Assembly (NCBI RefSeq): GCF_051401765.1
Contig: NW_027480532.1
Span: forward strand, 930,001-994,000
Source: Calliopsis andreniformis
Lineage: Eukaryota; Arthropoda; Insecta; Hymenoptera; Andrenidae
DNA length: 64,000 nucleotides
Direction of reading: 5' to 3'
Below the pieces are notes generated by a model. The model worked only from the letters and a program-made list of their open reading frames with translations, did not search any database and was not told the origin of the DNA. A program made the translations under genes and the position numbers. Of this stretch, positions 11,344 through 22,471 are shown piece by piece. Numbering within the stretch: the first letter of the stretch is position 1; each line of letters starts with the position of its first letter.

Positions 11344-12747
11344 TCAATACTCAATCTTCAATCCTCAATCCTCAATCCTCAATCCTCAATCCTCAATCCT
11401 CAATCCTCAATCCTCATTCTTCAATCCTCAATACCCAATCCTCAATCTTCAATCCTCCATCCTCAATCGTCAGGCTTCAATCCTCAATACCCAATCCTCA
11501 GTCTTCAAACTTGAATCCTCAGTCCTCAATTCTCAATCCTCAATCCTCAGTCCTCAGACCTCAAACCTCAATCCGCAACCCTCAGCCCTCATCCTCATTC
11601 CACAATCCTCAATCGTCAATCCTCAATCCTCAATCCTCAACCCTCAATCCTCAATGTTCAATCCTCAATACCCAACCCTCAGTCTTCAATCCTCAATCCT
11701 CAATCCTCAATCTTCAGTCCTCAAACCTCAAACCTCAATCTTCAATCCTCAATACTCAATCTTCAATCCTCAATACTCAATCTTCAATCCTCCGTCCTCA
11801 ATCCTCAACCCTCAATCCTCAATCCTCAATCGTCAGAATTCAATCCTCAATACTCAATCTTCAATCCTCAATTCTCAATCCTCAATCCTCAATCCTCAAT
11901 CTTCAATCCTCAATCCTCAATCCTCAATCCTCAATCCTCATTCTTCAATACTCAATACCCAATCCTCAGTCTTCAATCCTCAATCCTCAATCCTCAATTC
12001 TCAATCCCCAATCCTCAGTCCTCAGTCCTCAAACCTCAACCCTCTACCCTCAGCCATCATCCTCAATTCTCAATCCTCAATCCTCAATCCTCAATCTTCA
12101 ATCCTCAATACTCAATCTTCAATAATCGATCCTCAATTCTCAATCCTCAATACTCAATCCTCAGTCGTCAACCCTCAATCCCCAATCCTCTATCTTCAAT
12201 CCTCAATCCCCAATCCTCAATCCTCAATCCTCAATCCTCAATCTTCAATCCCCAATAATCAATCTTCAATCCTCAATCCTCAATCCTCAATCCTGAATCC
12301 TCAATTCTCAATCCCCAATCTCCAATCCTCAATACTCAGTCTTCAATCCTCAATCCTCAATTCTCAATCCTCATTCTTCAACCCTCAATACCCAATCCTC
12401 AATCTTCAATCCTCAATCCTCAATCCTCAATTCTCAATCCTCAATCCTCAATCCTCAGACCTCAAACATCAATACTCAACCCTCAGTCCTCGTCCTCAAT
12501 CCACAACCATCAATCCTCAATCCTCAATCTTCAATCCTCAATATTCAATCTTCAGTCCTCAATCCTCAATCCTCAATACTCAATCCTCAATCCTCAATGT
12601 TCAATCCGCAATACCCAATCCTCAATCTTCAATCCTCAATCCTTAATCCTCAAACTTCAATCCTCGATCCTCAATCCTCAATCCTCAGTCCTCAAAACTA
12701 AAACCTGAATCCTCAACCCTGAATCCTCAAACTTCGGAACACAGTCC

Positions 12748-12887
12748 TCTACAATCAGTTGTCAATTCTCAATCCTCAATAGAATATAATCAATTCACAG
12801 TTTTCAATACTCAATACTCAATCTGCAATCTTCAAATCTCTATCCACAAACATCAATTCTCATCATTCAACCGTCAACACTCAGTCC
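12748..12887 (+). repeat. Anchor block, long form type B
   Basis: Same 20-heptamer plan as type A, but it starts with TCTACAA, carries TCAGTTG instead of TCAGATG, AATATAA instead of AATATCA, and ends with TCATCAT, TCAACCG. It is preceded by the unusually G-rich stretch CTTCGGAACACAG. Confidence 0.85.
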
Positions 12888-12989
12888 CCACTCCTCCATC
12901 TTCAACACTCAATCCTCAATCCTCAATACTCAATCCTCAATCTTCAATCCCCAGTAATCAATCTTCAATCCTCCATCCTCAATCCAGAA

Positions 12990-14362
12990 TCCTCAATCTT
13001 CAATCCTCAATCCTCAATCCTCATGCCTCAATCCTCAATCCTCAATCCTCAGTCATCAAACCTCAATCCTCAATCCTCATTCTTCAACCCTCAACACCCA
13101 ATCCTCAATCTTCAATCCTCAATCCTCAATTCTCAGAACTCAACCCTCAATCTTCAATCCTCAATACTCAATCTGCAACACTCAACCCTCCGTCCTCAAT
13201 CCTCAATACTCATTCTTCAATCCTCAATACCCAATCCTCAATCTTCAATCCTCAATCCACAATCCTCAATCCTCAATCCTCATTCTTCAATCCTCAACAC
13301 CCAATCCTCAATCTTCAATCCTCAATCCTCAATTCTCAGACCTCAATCCTCAACCCTCAATCCTCAGACCTCAAACCTCAATCCTCAACCCTCAGCCCTC
13401 ATCCTCAGTCCTCAATCCTCAATCTTCAATCCTCAATCCTCATGCCTCAATACAAAATCCTCAATCCTCAGTCATCAAACCTCAATCCTGAATCCTCAAT
13501 CCTGAATCCTCAATCTTCAGACCTCAGACCTGAACAATCAGATGTCAATCCTCTATCCTCAATAAAATATCATCAATTCACAGTTTTCAATACTCAATAC
13601 TCAATCTTCAATCCTCAATCCTCAATCCTCAATCCTCAATCCTCAATCCTCAATCGTCAGTCTTCAATCTTCAATACTCAATCTTCAATTCTCAATCCTC
13701 AATCCTCAATCCTCAAACCTCATTCTACAATCCTCAATACCCAATCCTCAATCTTCATTCCTCACGCCTCAATCCTCAATACTCAATCCTCAATCCTCAG
13801 TCCTCAGTCCTCAAATCTCAAACCTCAACCCTCAGCCCTCATGCTCAATCCTCAATCCTAAATTCTCAATCCTCAAACCTCAAACCTCAATCCTCAACCG
13901 TCAGTCCTCGTCCTCAATCCTCAACCCTCAATCCTCAATCCTCAGTCCTCAATCTTCAATCCTCAATACTCAATATTCAATCCTCAATCCTCAATCCTCA
14001 ATCCTCAATACTCAATCTTCAATCCTCAATCCTCAATCCTCAATCCTCAATCCTCATTCTTCAATACTCAATACCCAATCCTCAGTCTTCAATCCTAAAT
14101 CCTCAATCCTCAATTCTCAATCCCCAATCCTCAGTCCTCAGTCCTCAAACCTCAACACTCAACCCTCAGCCATCATCCTCAATTCTCAATCCTCAGACCT
14201 CAAACCTCAATCCTCAACTCTCAGCCCTCATCCTCAATCCTCAATCCTCAATCTTCAATCCTCAATCCTGAATCCTCAATTCTCAATCCTCTATCCTAAA
14301 TCCTCAGACATCAAACATCAATACTCAACCCTCAGTCCTCGTCCTCAATCCACAACCATCAA
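12990..14362. repeat. Segmental copy of 17619-18991 (spacing 4629)
   Basis: Matches hold at constant spacing from the ATGCCTC unit near 13023 through the short anchor to the CTCTATCCTAAATCC marker near 14287 (18916 in the copy). It ends where this copy has ATCATCGATATTC and the other ATCATCAATATTC. Confidence 0.8.
13531..13593 (+). repeat. Anchor block, short form with TCAATAA
   Basis: Nine heptamers, TCTATCC plus TCAATAA sub-variant. Copies lie 4629, 8878 and 27262 bases downstream. Confidence 0.82.
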
Positions 14363-14908
14363 CCCTCAATCCTCAATCTTCAATCATCGATATTCAATCT
14401 TCAGTCCTCAATCCTCAATCCTCAATCCTCAATCCTCAATCCTCAATGTTCAATCCGCAATACCCAATCCTCAATCTTCAATCCTCAATCCACAATCCTC
14501 AATCCTCAATCATCATTCTTCAATCCTCAACACCCAATCCTCAATCTTCAATCCTCAATCCTCAATTCTCAGACCTCAACCCTCAATCTTCAATCCTCAA
14601 TACTCAATCTGCAACCAACAATCCTCAGTCCTCAATCCTCAATCCTCATTCTTCAATCCTCAATACCCAATCCTCAATCTTCAATCATCAATCCACAATC
14701 CTCAATCCTCAATCCTCATTCTTCAATCCTCAACACCCAATCCTCAATCTTCAACCCTCAATCCTCAATTCTCAGACCTCAATCCTCAATCTTCAATCCT
14801 CAATACTCAATCTTCAATCCTCAATCCTCAATCCTCAATCCTCAATCCTCATTCTTCAATTCTCAACACCCAATCCTCAATCTTCAATCCTCAATCCTCA
14901 ATCCTCAA

Positions 14909-16450
14909 TTGTCAATCGTCAATCCTCAATCCTCAGACCTCAAACATCAATACTCAAACCTCAGTCCTCGTCCTCAATCCACAACACTCAATCCTCGATC
15001 CTCAATCGTCAAGACTCAATACTCAATCTTCAATCCTCCATTCTCAATCCTCAATCTTCAATCCTCAATCCTCAATCTTCAATCCTCCTACCTCAATCGT
15101 CAGGCTTCAATCCTCAATACCCAATCCTCAGTCTTCAATCTTCAATCCTCAGTCCTCAATTCTCAATCCTCAATCCTCAGTCCTCAGACCTCAAACCTCA
15201 ATCCGCAACCCTCAGCCCTCATCCTCATTCCTCAATCCTCAATCGTCAATCCTCAATCCTCAATCCTCAACCCTCAATCCTCAATGTTCAATCCTCAATA
15301 CCCGACCCTCAGTCTTCAATCCTCAATCCTCAATCCTCAATCTTCAGTCCTCAAACCTCAAACCTCAATCTTCAATCCTCAATACTCAATCTTCAATCCT
15401 CAATACTCAATCTTCAATCCTCCGTCCTCAATCCTCAACCCTCAATCCTCAATCCTCAATCGTCAGGATTCAATCCTCAATACTCAATCTTCAATCCTCA
15501 ATCCTCAATCCTCATTCCTCAATCCTCATTCTTCAATCCTCAATACCCAATCCTCAATCTTCAATCCTCAATCCTCAATCCTCAATTCTCAATCCTCAAT
15601 CCTCAGTCCCAAGTCCTCAAATCTCAATCCTCAGCCCTGAGCCCTCATCCTCAATCCTCAATCCTCAATCTTCAGTCCTCAAACCTCAATTCTGAATCCT
15701 CAATCCTCAAACCTCAAACCTCAATCCTCAACCGTCAGTCCTCGTCCTCAATCCTCAACCCTCAATCCTCAATCCTCAGTCCTCAACCTTCAATCCTCAA
15801 TACTCAATATTCAATCGTCAATTCTCAATCCTCAATCCTCAATCCTCAATCTTCAATCCTCAATCCTCAATCCTCAATCCTCAATCCTCATTCTTCAATA
15901 CTCAATACCCAATCCTCAGTCTTCAATCCTCAATCCTCAATCCTCAATTCTCAATCCCCAATCCTCAGTCCTCAGTCCTCTAACCTCAACCCTCAACCCT
16001 CAGCCATCATCCTCAATTCTCAATCCTCAATCCTCAATCCTCAATCTTCAATCCTCAATACTCAATCTTCAATAATCGATCCTCAATTCTCAATCCTCAA
16101 TACTCAATCCTCAATCGTCAACCCTCAATCCCCAATCCTCTATCTTCAATCCTCAATCCCCAATCCTCAATCCTCAATCCTCAATCCTCAATCTTCAATC
16201 CCCAATAATCAATCTTCAATCCTCAATCCTCAATCCTCAATCCTGAATCCTCAATTCTCAATCCCCAATCTCCAATCCTCAATACTCAGTCTTCAATCCT
16301 CAATCCTCAATTCTCAATCCTCATCCTTCAACCCTCAATACCCAATCCTCAATTTTCAATCCTCAATCCTCAATCCTCAATTCTCAATCCTCAATCCTCA
16401 ATCCTCAGACCTCAAACATCAATACTCAACCCTCAGTCCTCGTCCTCAAT
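14909..16450. repeat. Segmental copy of 42005-43553 (spacing 27096 then 27103)
   Basis: The copies keep a spacing of 27096 through 15640. By the CCCCAATCTCC marker at 16263 (43366 in the copy) the spacing is 27103, that is one extra heptamer in the downstream copy, in a plain TCAATCC run near 43125. Confidence 0.78.
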
Positions 16451-17640
16451 CCACAACCATCAATCCTCAATCCTCAATCTTCAATCATCAATATTCAATC
16501 TTCAGTCCTCAATCCTCAATCCTCAATACTCAATCCTCAATCCTCAATGTTCAATCCGCAATACCCAATCCTCAATCTTCAATCCTCAATCCTCAATCCT
16601 CAAACTTCAATCCTCGATCCTCAATCCTCAATCCTCAGTCCTCAAAACTCAAACCTGAATCCTCAACCCTGAATCCTCAAACTTCGGAGCACAGTCCTCT
16701 ACAATCAGTTGTCAATTCTCAATCCTCAATAGAATATAATCAATTTACAGTTTTCAATACTCAATACTCAATCTGCAATCTTCAAATCTCTATCCATAAA
16801 CATCAATTCTCATCATTCAACCGTCAACACTCAGTCCCCAATCCTCCATCTTCAACACTCAATCCTCAATCCTCAATCCTCAATCCTCAATCTTCAATCC
16901 CCAGTAATCAATCTTCAATCCTCCATCCTCAATCCAGAATCCTCAATCTTCAATCCTCAATCCTCAATCCTCATGCCTCAATCCTCAATCCTCAATCCTC
17001 AGTCATCAAACCTCAATCCTCAATCCTCATTCTTCAACCCTCAACACCCAATCCTCAATCTTCAATCCTCAATCCTCAATTCTCAGAACTCAACCCTCAA
17101 TCTTCAATCCTCAATACTCAATCTGCAACCCTCAACCCTCCGTCCTCAATCCTCAATCCTCATTCTTCAATCCTCAATACCCAATCCTCAATCTTCAATC
17201 CTCAATCCACAATCCTCAATCCTCAATCCTCATTCTTCAATCCTCAGCACCCAATCCTCAATCTTCAATCCTAAATCCTCAATTCTCAGACCTCAATCCT
17301 CAATCTTCAATCCTCAATACTCAATCTTCAATCCTCAATACTCAATCCTCAATCCCCAATCTTCAATCTTCAATACTCAATCTTCAATAATCAATCCTCA
17401 ATTCTCAATCCTCAATACCCAATCCTCAATCCTCAATCTTCAATCATCAATACTCAGTCTTCAATCCTCAATCCTCAATCCTCAATCCTCAATCCTCATT
17501 CTTCAATCCTCAATACACAATCCTCAATCTTCAATCCTCAATCCTCAATCCTCAATCTTCAATCCTCAATCCTCAATCCTCAATTCTCAATCCTCAATCC
17601 TCAATCCACAGACCTCAATCCTCAATCTTCAATCCTCAAT
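16410..17640. repeat. Segmental copy of 18938-20168 (spacing 2528)
   Basis: A type B anchor and the following ATGCCTC unit recur 2528 bases on. Copies differ at AGTTTTCAATACTC against AGGTTTCAATAGTC (19277), and the match fades near 17640. Confidence 0.78.
16698..16837 (+). repeat. Anchor block, long form type B
   Basis: TCTACAA, TCAGTTG and AATATAA markers. Carries TCAATTTACAG instead of TCAATTCACAG, shared with 19226, 25576 and 32416, and a private ATCCATAAACATC. Confidence 0.85.
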
Positions 17641-18991
17641 CCTCAATCCTCATGCCTCAATCCTCAATCCTCAATCCTCAGTCATCAAACCTCAATCCTC
17701 AATCCTCATTCTTCAACCCTCAACACCCAATCCTCAATCTTCAATCCTCAATCCTCAATTCTCAGAACTCAACCCTCAATCTTCAATCCTCAATACTCAA
17801 TCTGCAACCCTCAACCCTCCGTCCTCAATCCTCAATACTCATTCTTCAATCCTCAATACCCAATCCTCAATCTTCAATCCTCAATCCACAATCCTCAATC
17901 CTCAATCCTCATTCTTCAATCCTCAACACCCAATCCTCAATCTTCAATCCTCAATCCTCAATTCTCAGACCTCAATCCTCAACCCTCAATCCTCAGACCT
18001 CAAACCTCAATCCTCAACCCTCAGCCCTCATCCTCAGTCCTCAATCCTCAATCTTCAATCCTCAATCCTCATGCCTCAATACAAAATCCTCAATCCTCAG
18101 TCATCAAACCTCAATCCTGAATCCTCAATCCTGAATCCTCAATCTTCAGACCTCAGACCTGAACAATCAGATGTCAATCCTCTATCCTCAATAAAATATC
18201 ATCAATTCACAGTTTTCAATACTCAATACTCAATCTTCAATCCTCAATCCTCAATCCTCAATCCTCAATCCTCAATCCTCAATCGTCAGTCTTCAATCCT
18301 CAATACTCAATCTTCAATTCTCAATCCTCAATCCTCAATCCTCAAACCTCATTCTACAATCCTCAATACCCAATCCTCAATCTACATTCCTCACGCCTCA
18401 ATCCTCAATACTCAATCCTCAATCCTCAGTCCTCAGTCCTCAAATCTCAATCCTCAACCCTCAGCCCTCATGCTCAATCCTCAATCCTAAATTCTCAATC
18501 CTCAAACCTCAAACCTCAATCCTCAACCGTCAGTCCTCGTCCTCAATCCTCAACCCTCAATCCTCAATCCTCAGTCCTCAATCTTCAATCCTCAATACTC
18601 AATATTCAATCCTCAATCCTCAATCCTCAATCCTCAATACTCAATCTTCAATCCTCAATCCTCAATCCTCAATCCTCAATCCTCATTCTTCAATACTCAA
18701 TACCCAATCCTCAGTCTTCAATCCTCAATCCTCAATCCTCAATTCTCAATCCCCAATCCTCAGTCCTCAGTCCTCAAACCTCAACACTCAACCCTCAGCC
18801 ATCATCCTCAATTCTCAATCCTCAGACCTCAAACCTCAATCCTCAACTCTCAGCCCTCATCCTCAATCCTCAATCCTCAATCTTCAATCCTCAATCCTGA
18901 ATCCTCAATTCTCAATCCTCTATCCTAAATCCTCAGACATCAAACATCAATACTCAACCCTCAGTCCTCGTCCTCAATCCACAACCATCAA
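17619..18991. repeat. Segmental copy of 12990-14362 (spacing 4629)
   Basis: Second copy, with small changes such as CTGCAACCCTC near 17802 for CTGCAACACTC near 13173, and ATCTACATTCC near 18380 for ATCTTCATTCC near 13751. Confidence 0.8.
18160..18222 (+). repeat. Anchor block, short form with TCAATAA
   Basis: Duplicate of the 13531 anchor inside the 4629-spaced block. Confidence 0.82.
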
Positions 18992-20168
18992 TCCTCAATC
19001 CTCAATCTTCAATCATCAATATTCAATCTTCAGTCCTCAATCCTCAATCCTCAATACTCAATCCTCAATCCTCAATGTTCAATCCGCAATACCCAATCCT
19101 CAATCTTCAATCCTCAATCCTCAATCCTCAAACTTCAATCCTCGATCCTCAATCCTCAATCCTCAGTCCTCAAAACTCAAACCTGAATCCTCAACCCTGA
19201 ATCCTCAAACTTCGGAGCACAGTCCTCTACAATCAGTTGTCAATTCTCAATCCTCAATAGAATATAATCAATTTACAGGTTTCAATAGTCAATACTCAAT
19301 CTGCAATCTTCAAATCTCTATCCACAAACATCAATTCTCATCATTCAACCGTCAACACTCAGTCCCCAATCCTCCATCTTCAACACTCAATCCTCAATCC
19401 TCAATCCTCAATCCTCAATCTTCAATCCCCAGTAATCAATCTTCAATCCTCCATCCTCAATCCAGAATCCTCAATCTTCAATCCTCAATCCTCAATCCTC
19501 ATGCCTCAATCCTCAATCCTCAATCCTCAGTCATCAAACCTCAATCCTCAATCCTCATTCTTCAACCCTCAACACCCAATCCTCAATCTTCAATCCTCAA
19601 TCCTCAATTCTCAGAACTCAACCCTCAATCTTCAATCCTCAATACTCAATCTGCAACCCTCAACCCTCCGTCCTCAATCCTCAATCCTCATTCTTCAATC
19701 CTCAATACCCAATCCTCAATCTTCAATCCTCAATCCACAATCCTCAATCCTCAATCCTCATTCTTCAATCCTCAGCACCCAATCCTCAATCTTCAATCCT
19801 CAATCCTCAATTCTCAGACCTCAATCCTCAATCTTCAATCCTCAATACTCAATCTTCAATCCTCAATACTCAATCCTCAATCCCCAATCTTCAATCTTCA
19901 ATACTCAATCTTCAATAATCAATCCTCAATTCTCAATCCTCAATACCCAATCCTCAATCCTCAATCTTCAATCATCAATACTCAGTCTTCAATCCTCAAT
20001 CCTCAATCCTCAATCCTCAATCCTCATTCTTCAATCCTCAATACACAATCCTCAATCTTCAATCCTCAATCCTCAATCCTCAATCTTCAATCCTCAATGC
20101 TCAATCCTCAATTCTCAATCCTCAATCCTCAATCCGCAGACCTCAGTCCTCAATCTTCAATCCTCAAT
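18938..20168. repeat. Segmental copy of 16410-17640 (spacing 2528)
   Basis: Second copy of the 1.2-kb block. Its right end carries the private units TCAATGC near 20096 and CCGCAGACC near 20133. Confidence 0.78.
19226..19365 (+). repeat. Anchor block, long form type B
   Basis: Type B with private changes ACAGGTTTCAATAGTC in the core, where all other long copies have ACAGTTT or ACAGCTT. Confidence 0.83.
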
Positions 20169-20206
20169 ACTCAATCTTCAATCCTCAAACCGAAATCCTC
20201 AATCTT

Positions 20207-20732
20207 CAATCCTCAATCCTCAATCCTCAATTCTCAATCCTCAATCCTCAATCCACAGACCTCAATCCTCAATCTTCAATCCTCTATCCCCAACCCTCAA
20301 TCCTCAATTCTCATTCTCCAATCCTCAACACCCAATCCTCAATCTTCCATCCTCAATCCTCAATCCTCAATCCTCAATTCTCAATCCTCAATCCTCAATC
20401 CTCAGACCACAAACATCAATACTCAACCCTCAGTCCTCGTCCTCAATACACAACACTCAACCCTCGATCCTCAACCTTCAATCATCAATATTCAATCTTC
20501 AATCCTCAATCCTCAATCCTCAATACTCAAACCTCAATCCTCAACACACAACTATCAATCCTCAATTCTCAATACTCAATAGAATATCCTGAATTCTCAG
20601 GATTCAATACTCAAACCTCAACCCTCAACCCCCAGGCCTCATTCTCAATCCTCAATCCTCAATACTCAGTCCTCAACATTTAATCCACAATTCTCAATCT
20701 TCAATCCTCAATCCTCAATCCTCAATCCTCAA
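20207..20732. repeat. Segmental copy of 3005-3530 (spacing 17202)
   Basis: About 0.5 kb around the perfect hairpin and the AACATTTAATCC marker matches the 3.0-3.5 kb region. It is the only piece of the 2890-4222 family found between 10.4 and 27.8 kb, which marks it as a separate transfer. Confidence 0.78.
20586..20603. repeat. Perfect hairpin, 7-base arms
   Basis: ATCCTGA, ATTC, TCAGGAT. Copy of the 3384 element within the 0.5-kb transferred block. Confidence 0.8.
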
Positions 20733-21321
20733 TTCTCAATGCTCAGTAATCAATCCTCAATCTTCAATACTCAATCGTCAATCCTCAGTCCTCAATCCTC
20801 AATCCGCAATCCTCGTTCCTCAAACCTCAATCCTCAACCCTCAGTCTTCATACTCAATTCTCAATTCTCAATCCCCAATCTTCAATCCTCAATCCTCAAT
20901 CCTCAATGCTCAATCCTCAATCCTCAGTCCTCAGTCCTCAAACCTCAATCCTCAACCCTCAGCCCTCATCCTCAGTCCTCAATCCTAAATTCTCAATCCT
21001 CAAACCTCAAACCTCAATCCTCAACCGTCAGTCGTCGTCCTCAATCCTCAACCCTCAATCCTCAATCCTCAGTCCTCAATCTTCAATCCTCAATACTCTA
21101 TATTCAATCCTCAATCCTCAATCCTCAATCCTCAATCCTCAATCCTCAATCTTCAATCCTCAATCCTCAGTCCTCAATGCTCAATCCTCATTCTTCAATA
21201 CTCAATACCCAATCCTCAGTCTTCAATCCTCAATCCTCAATCCTCATATCTCAATCCCCAATCCTCAGTCCTCAGTCCTGAATCCTCAATTCTCAATCCC
21301 CAATCTCCAATCCTCAATACT
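20733..21321. repeat. Heptamer mosaic without long partner
   Basis: The left part (TCAATGCTCAGTAATC, CCTCGTTCC) resembles 320-375 and 4820-4925. The right part resembles 14100-14160. ATCCTCATATCTC near 21240 and CGTCAGTCGTCGTCC near 21027 are private variants. No gene is visible. Confidence 0.7.
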
Positions 21322-21543
21322 CAGTCTTCAATCCTCAATCCTCAATTCTCAGACCTCAATCCTCAACCCTCAATCCTCAGACCTCAAACCTCAATCCTCA
21401 ACCCTCAGCCCTCATCCTCAGTCCTCAATCCTCAATCTTCAATCCTCAATCCTCATGCCTCAATACAAAATCCTCAATCCTCAGTCATCAAACCTCAATC
21501 CTGAATCCTCAATCCTGAATCCTCAATCTTCAGACCTCAGACC

Positions 21544-21606
21544 TGAACAATCAGATGTCAATCCTCTATCCTCAATAAAATATCATCAATTCACAGTTTT
21601 CAATAC
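21544..21606 (+). repeat. Anchor block, short form with TCAATAA
   Basis: First of the two anchors of the 865-base tandem. Confidence 0.82.
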
Positions 21607-22408
21607 TCAATACTCAATCTTCAATCCTCAATCCTCAATCCTCAATCCTCAATCCTCAATCCTCAATCGTCAGTCTTCAATCCTCAATACTCAATCTTCA
21701 ATTCTCAATCCTCAATCCTCAATCCTCAAACCTCATTCTACAATCCTCAATACCCAATCCTCAATCTTCATTCCTCACGCCTCAATCCTCAATACTCAAT
21801 CCTCAATCCTCAGTCCTCAGTCCTCAAATCTCAATCCTCAACCCTCAGCCCTCATGCTCAATCCTCAATCCTAAATTCTCAATCCTCAAACCTCAAACCT
21901 CAATCCTCAACCGTCAGTCCTCGTCCTCAATCCTCAACCCTCAATCCTCAATCCTCAGTCCTCAATCTTCAATGCTCAATACTCAATATTCAATCCTCAA
22001 TCCTCAATCCTCAATCCTCAATACTCAATCTTCAATCCTCAATCCTCAATCCTCAATCCTCAATCCTCATTCTTCAATACTCAATACCCAATCCTCAGTC
22101 TTCAATCCTCAATCCTCAATCCTCAATTCTCAATCCACAATCCTCAATCCTCAATCCTCATTCTTCAATCCTCAACACCCAATCCTCAATCTTCAATCCT
22201 CAATCCTCAATTCTCAGACCTCAATCCTCAACCCTCAATCCTCAGACCTCAAACCTCAATCCTCAACACTCAGCCCTCATCCTCAGTCCTCAATCCTCAA
22301 TCTTCAATCCTCAATCCTCATGCCTCAATACAAAATCCTCAATCCTCAGTCATCAAACCTCAATCCTGAATCCTCAATCCTGAATCCTCAATCTTCAGAC
22401 CTCAGACC

Positions 22409-22471
22409 TGAACAATCAGATGTCAATCCTCTATCCTCAATAAAATATCATCAATTCACAGTTTTCAATAC
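22409..22471 (+). repeat. Anchor block, short form with TCAATAA
   Basis: Second anchor of the 865-base tandem, and also the 8878-spaced partner of the 13531 anchor. Confidence 0.82.

Larger units (their letters stand above)
10413..11439. repeat. Heptamer mosaic carrying three anchor blocks
   Basis: Anchors of the long form (10484), short form with TCAATAG (10834) and short form with TCAATAA (11281) lie within 860 bases, the densest cluster in the window. The rest is variant heptamers. ACTCAGTCACC near 10670 and TCAATAATCTATATTC near 11050 are not seen elsewhere in the same form. No gene is visible. Confidence 0.75.
11440..14118. repeat. Segmental copy of 38702-41380 (spacing 27262)
   Basis: About 2.7 kb match a block 27 kb away at constant spacing, tested at the CCCCAATCTCC marker (12313 and 39575), at ATGCCTC (13441 and 40703) and near 14055. 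Differences are scattered, for example AAACTTGAATCC near 11508. It contains a type B anchor and a TCAATAA short anchor. Confidence 0.85.
13255..17540. repeat. Segmental copy of 22133-26418 (spacing 8878)
   Basis: About 4.3 kb. Markers at 13442, 14446, 14909, 16698 and 16973 all reappear exactly 8878 bases later. It contains the longest open + frame of the window, 14446-17274, which is repeat-derived. Differences are single bases, for example CCTCCTACCTC near 15090 against CCTCCATCCTC. Confidence 0.87.

Noticed and set aside
12735..12760. G-rich CTTCGGAACACAG stretch as an RNA stem or tRNA fragment
   Set aside because: The flanks are ordinary heptamers, no complementary arm follows and no conserved tRNA box is present.
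14446..17274. Long + strand open frame coding for a Q/N/S/P-rich repeat protein
   Set aside because: The same peptide cycle is open in the overlapping frames, there is no ribosome binding site or promoter, and starts and stops are simple heptamer variants. Openness follows from the unit sequence.
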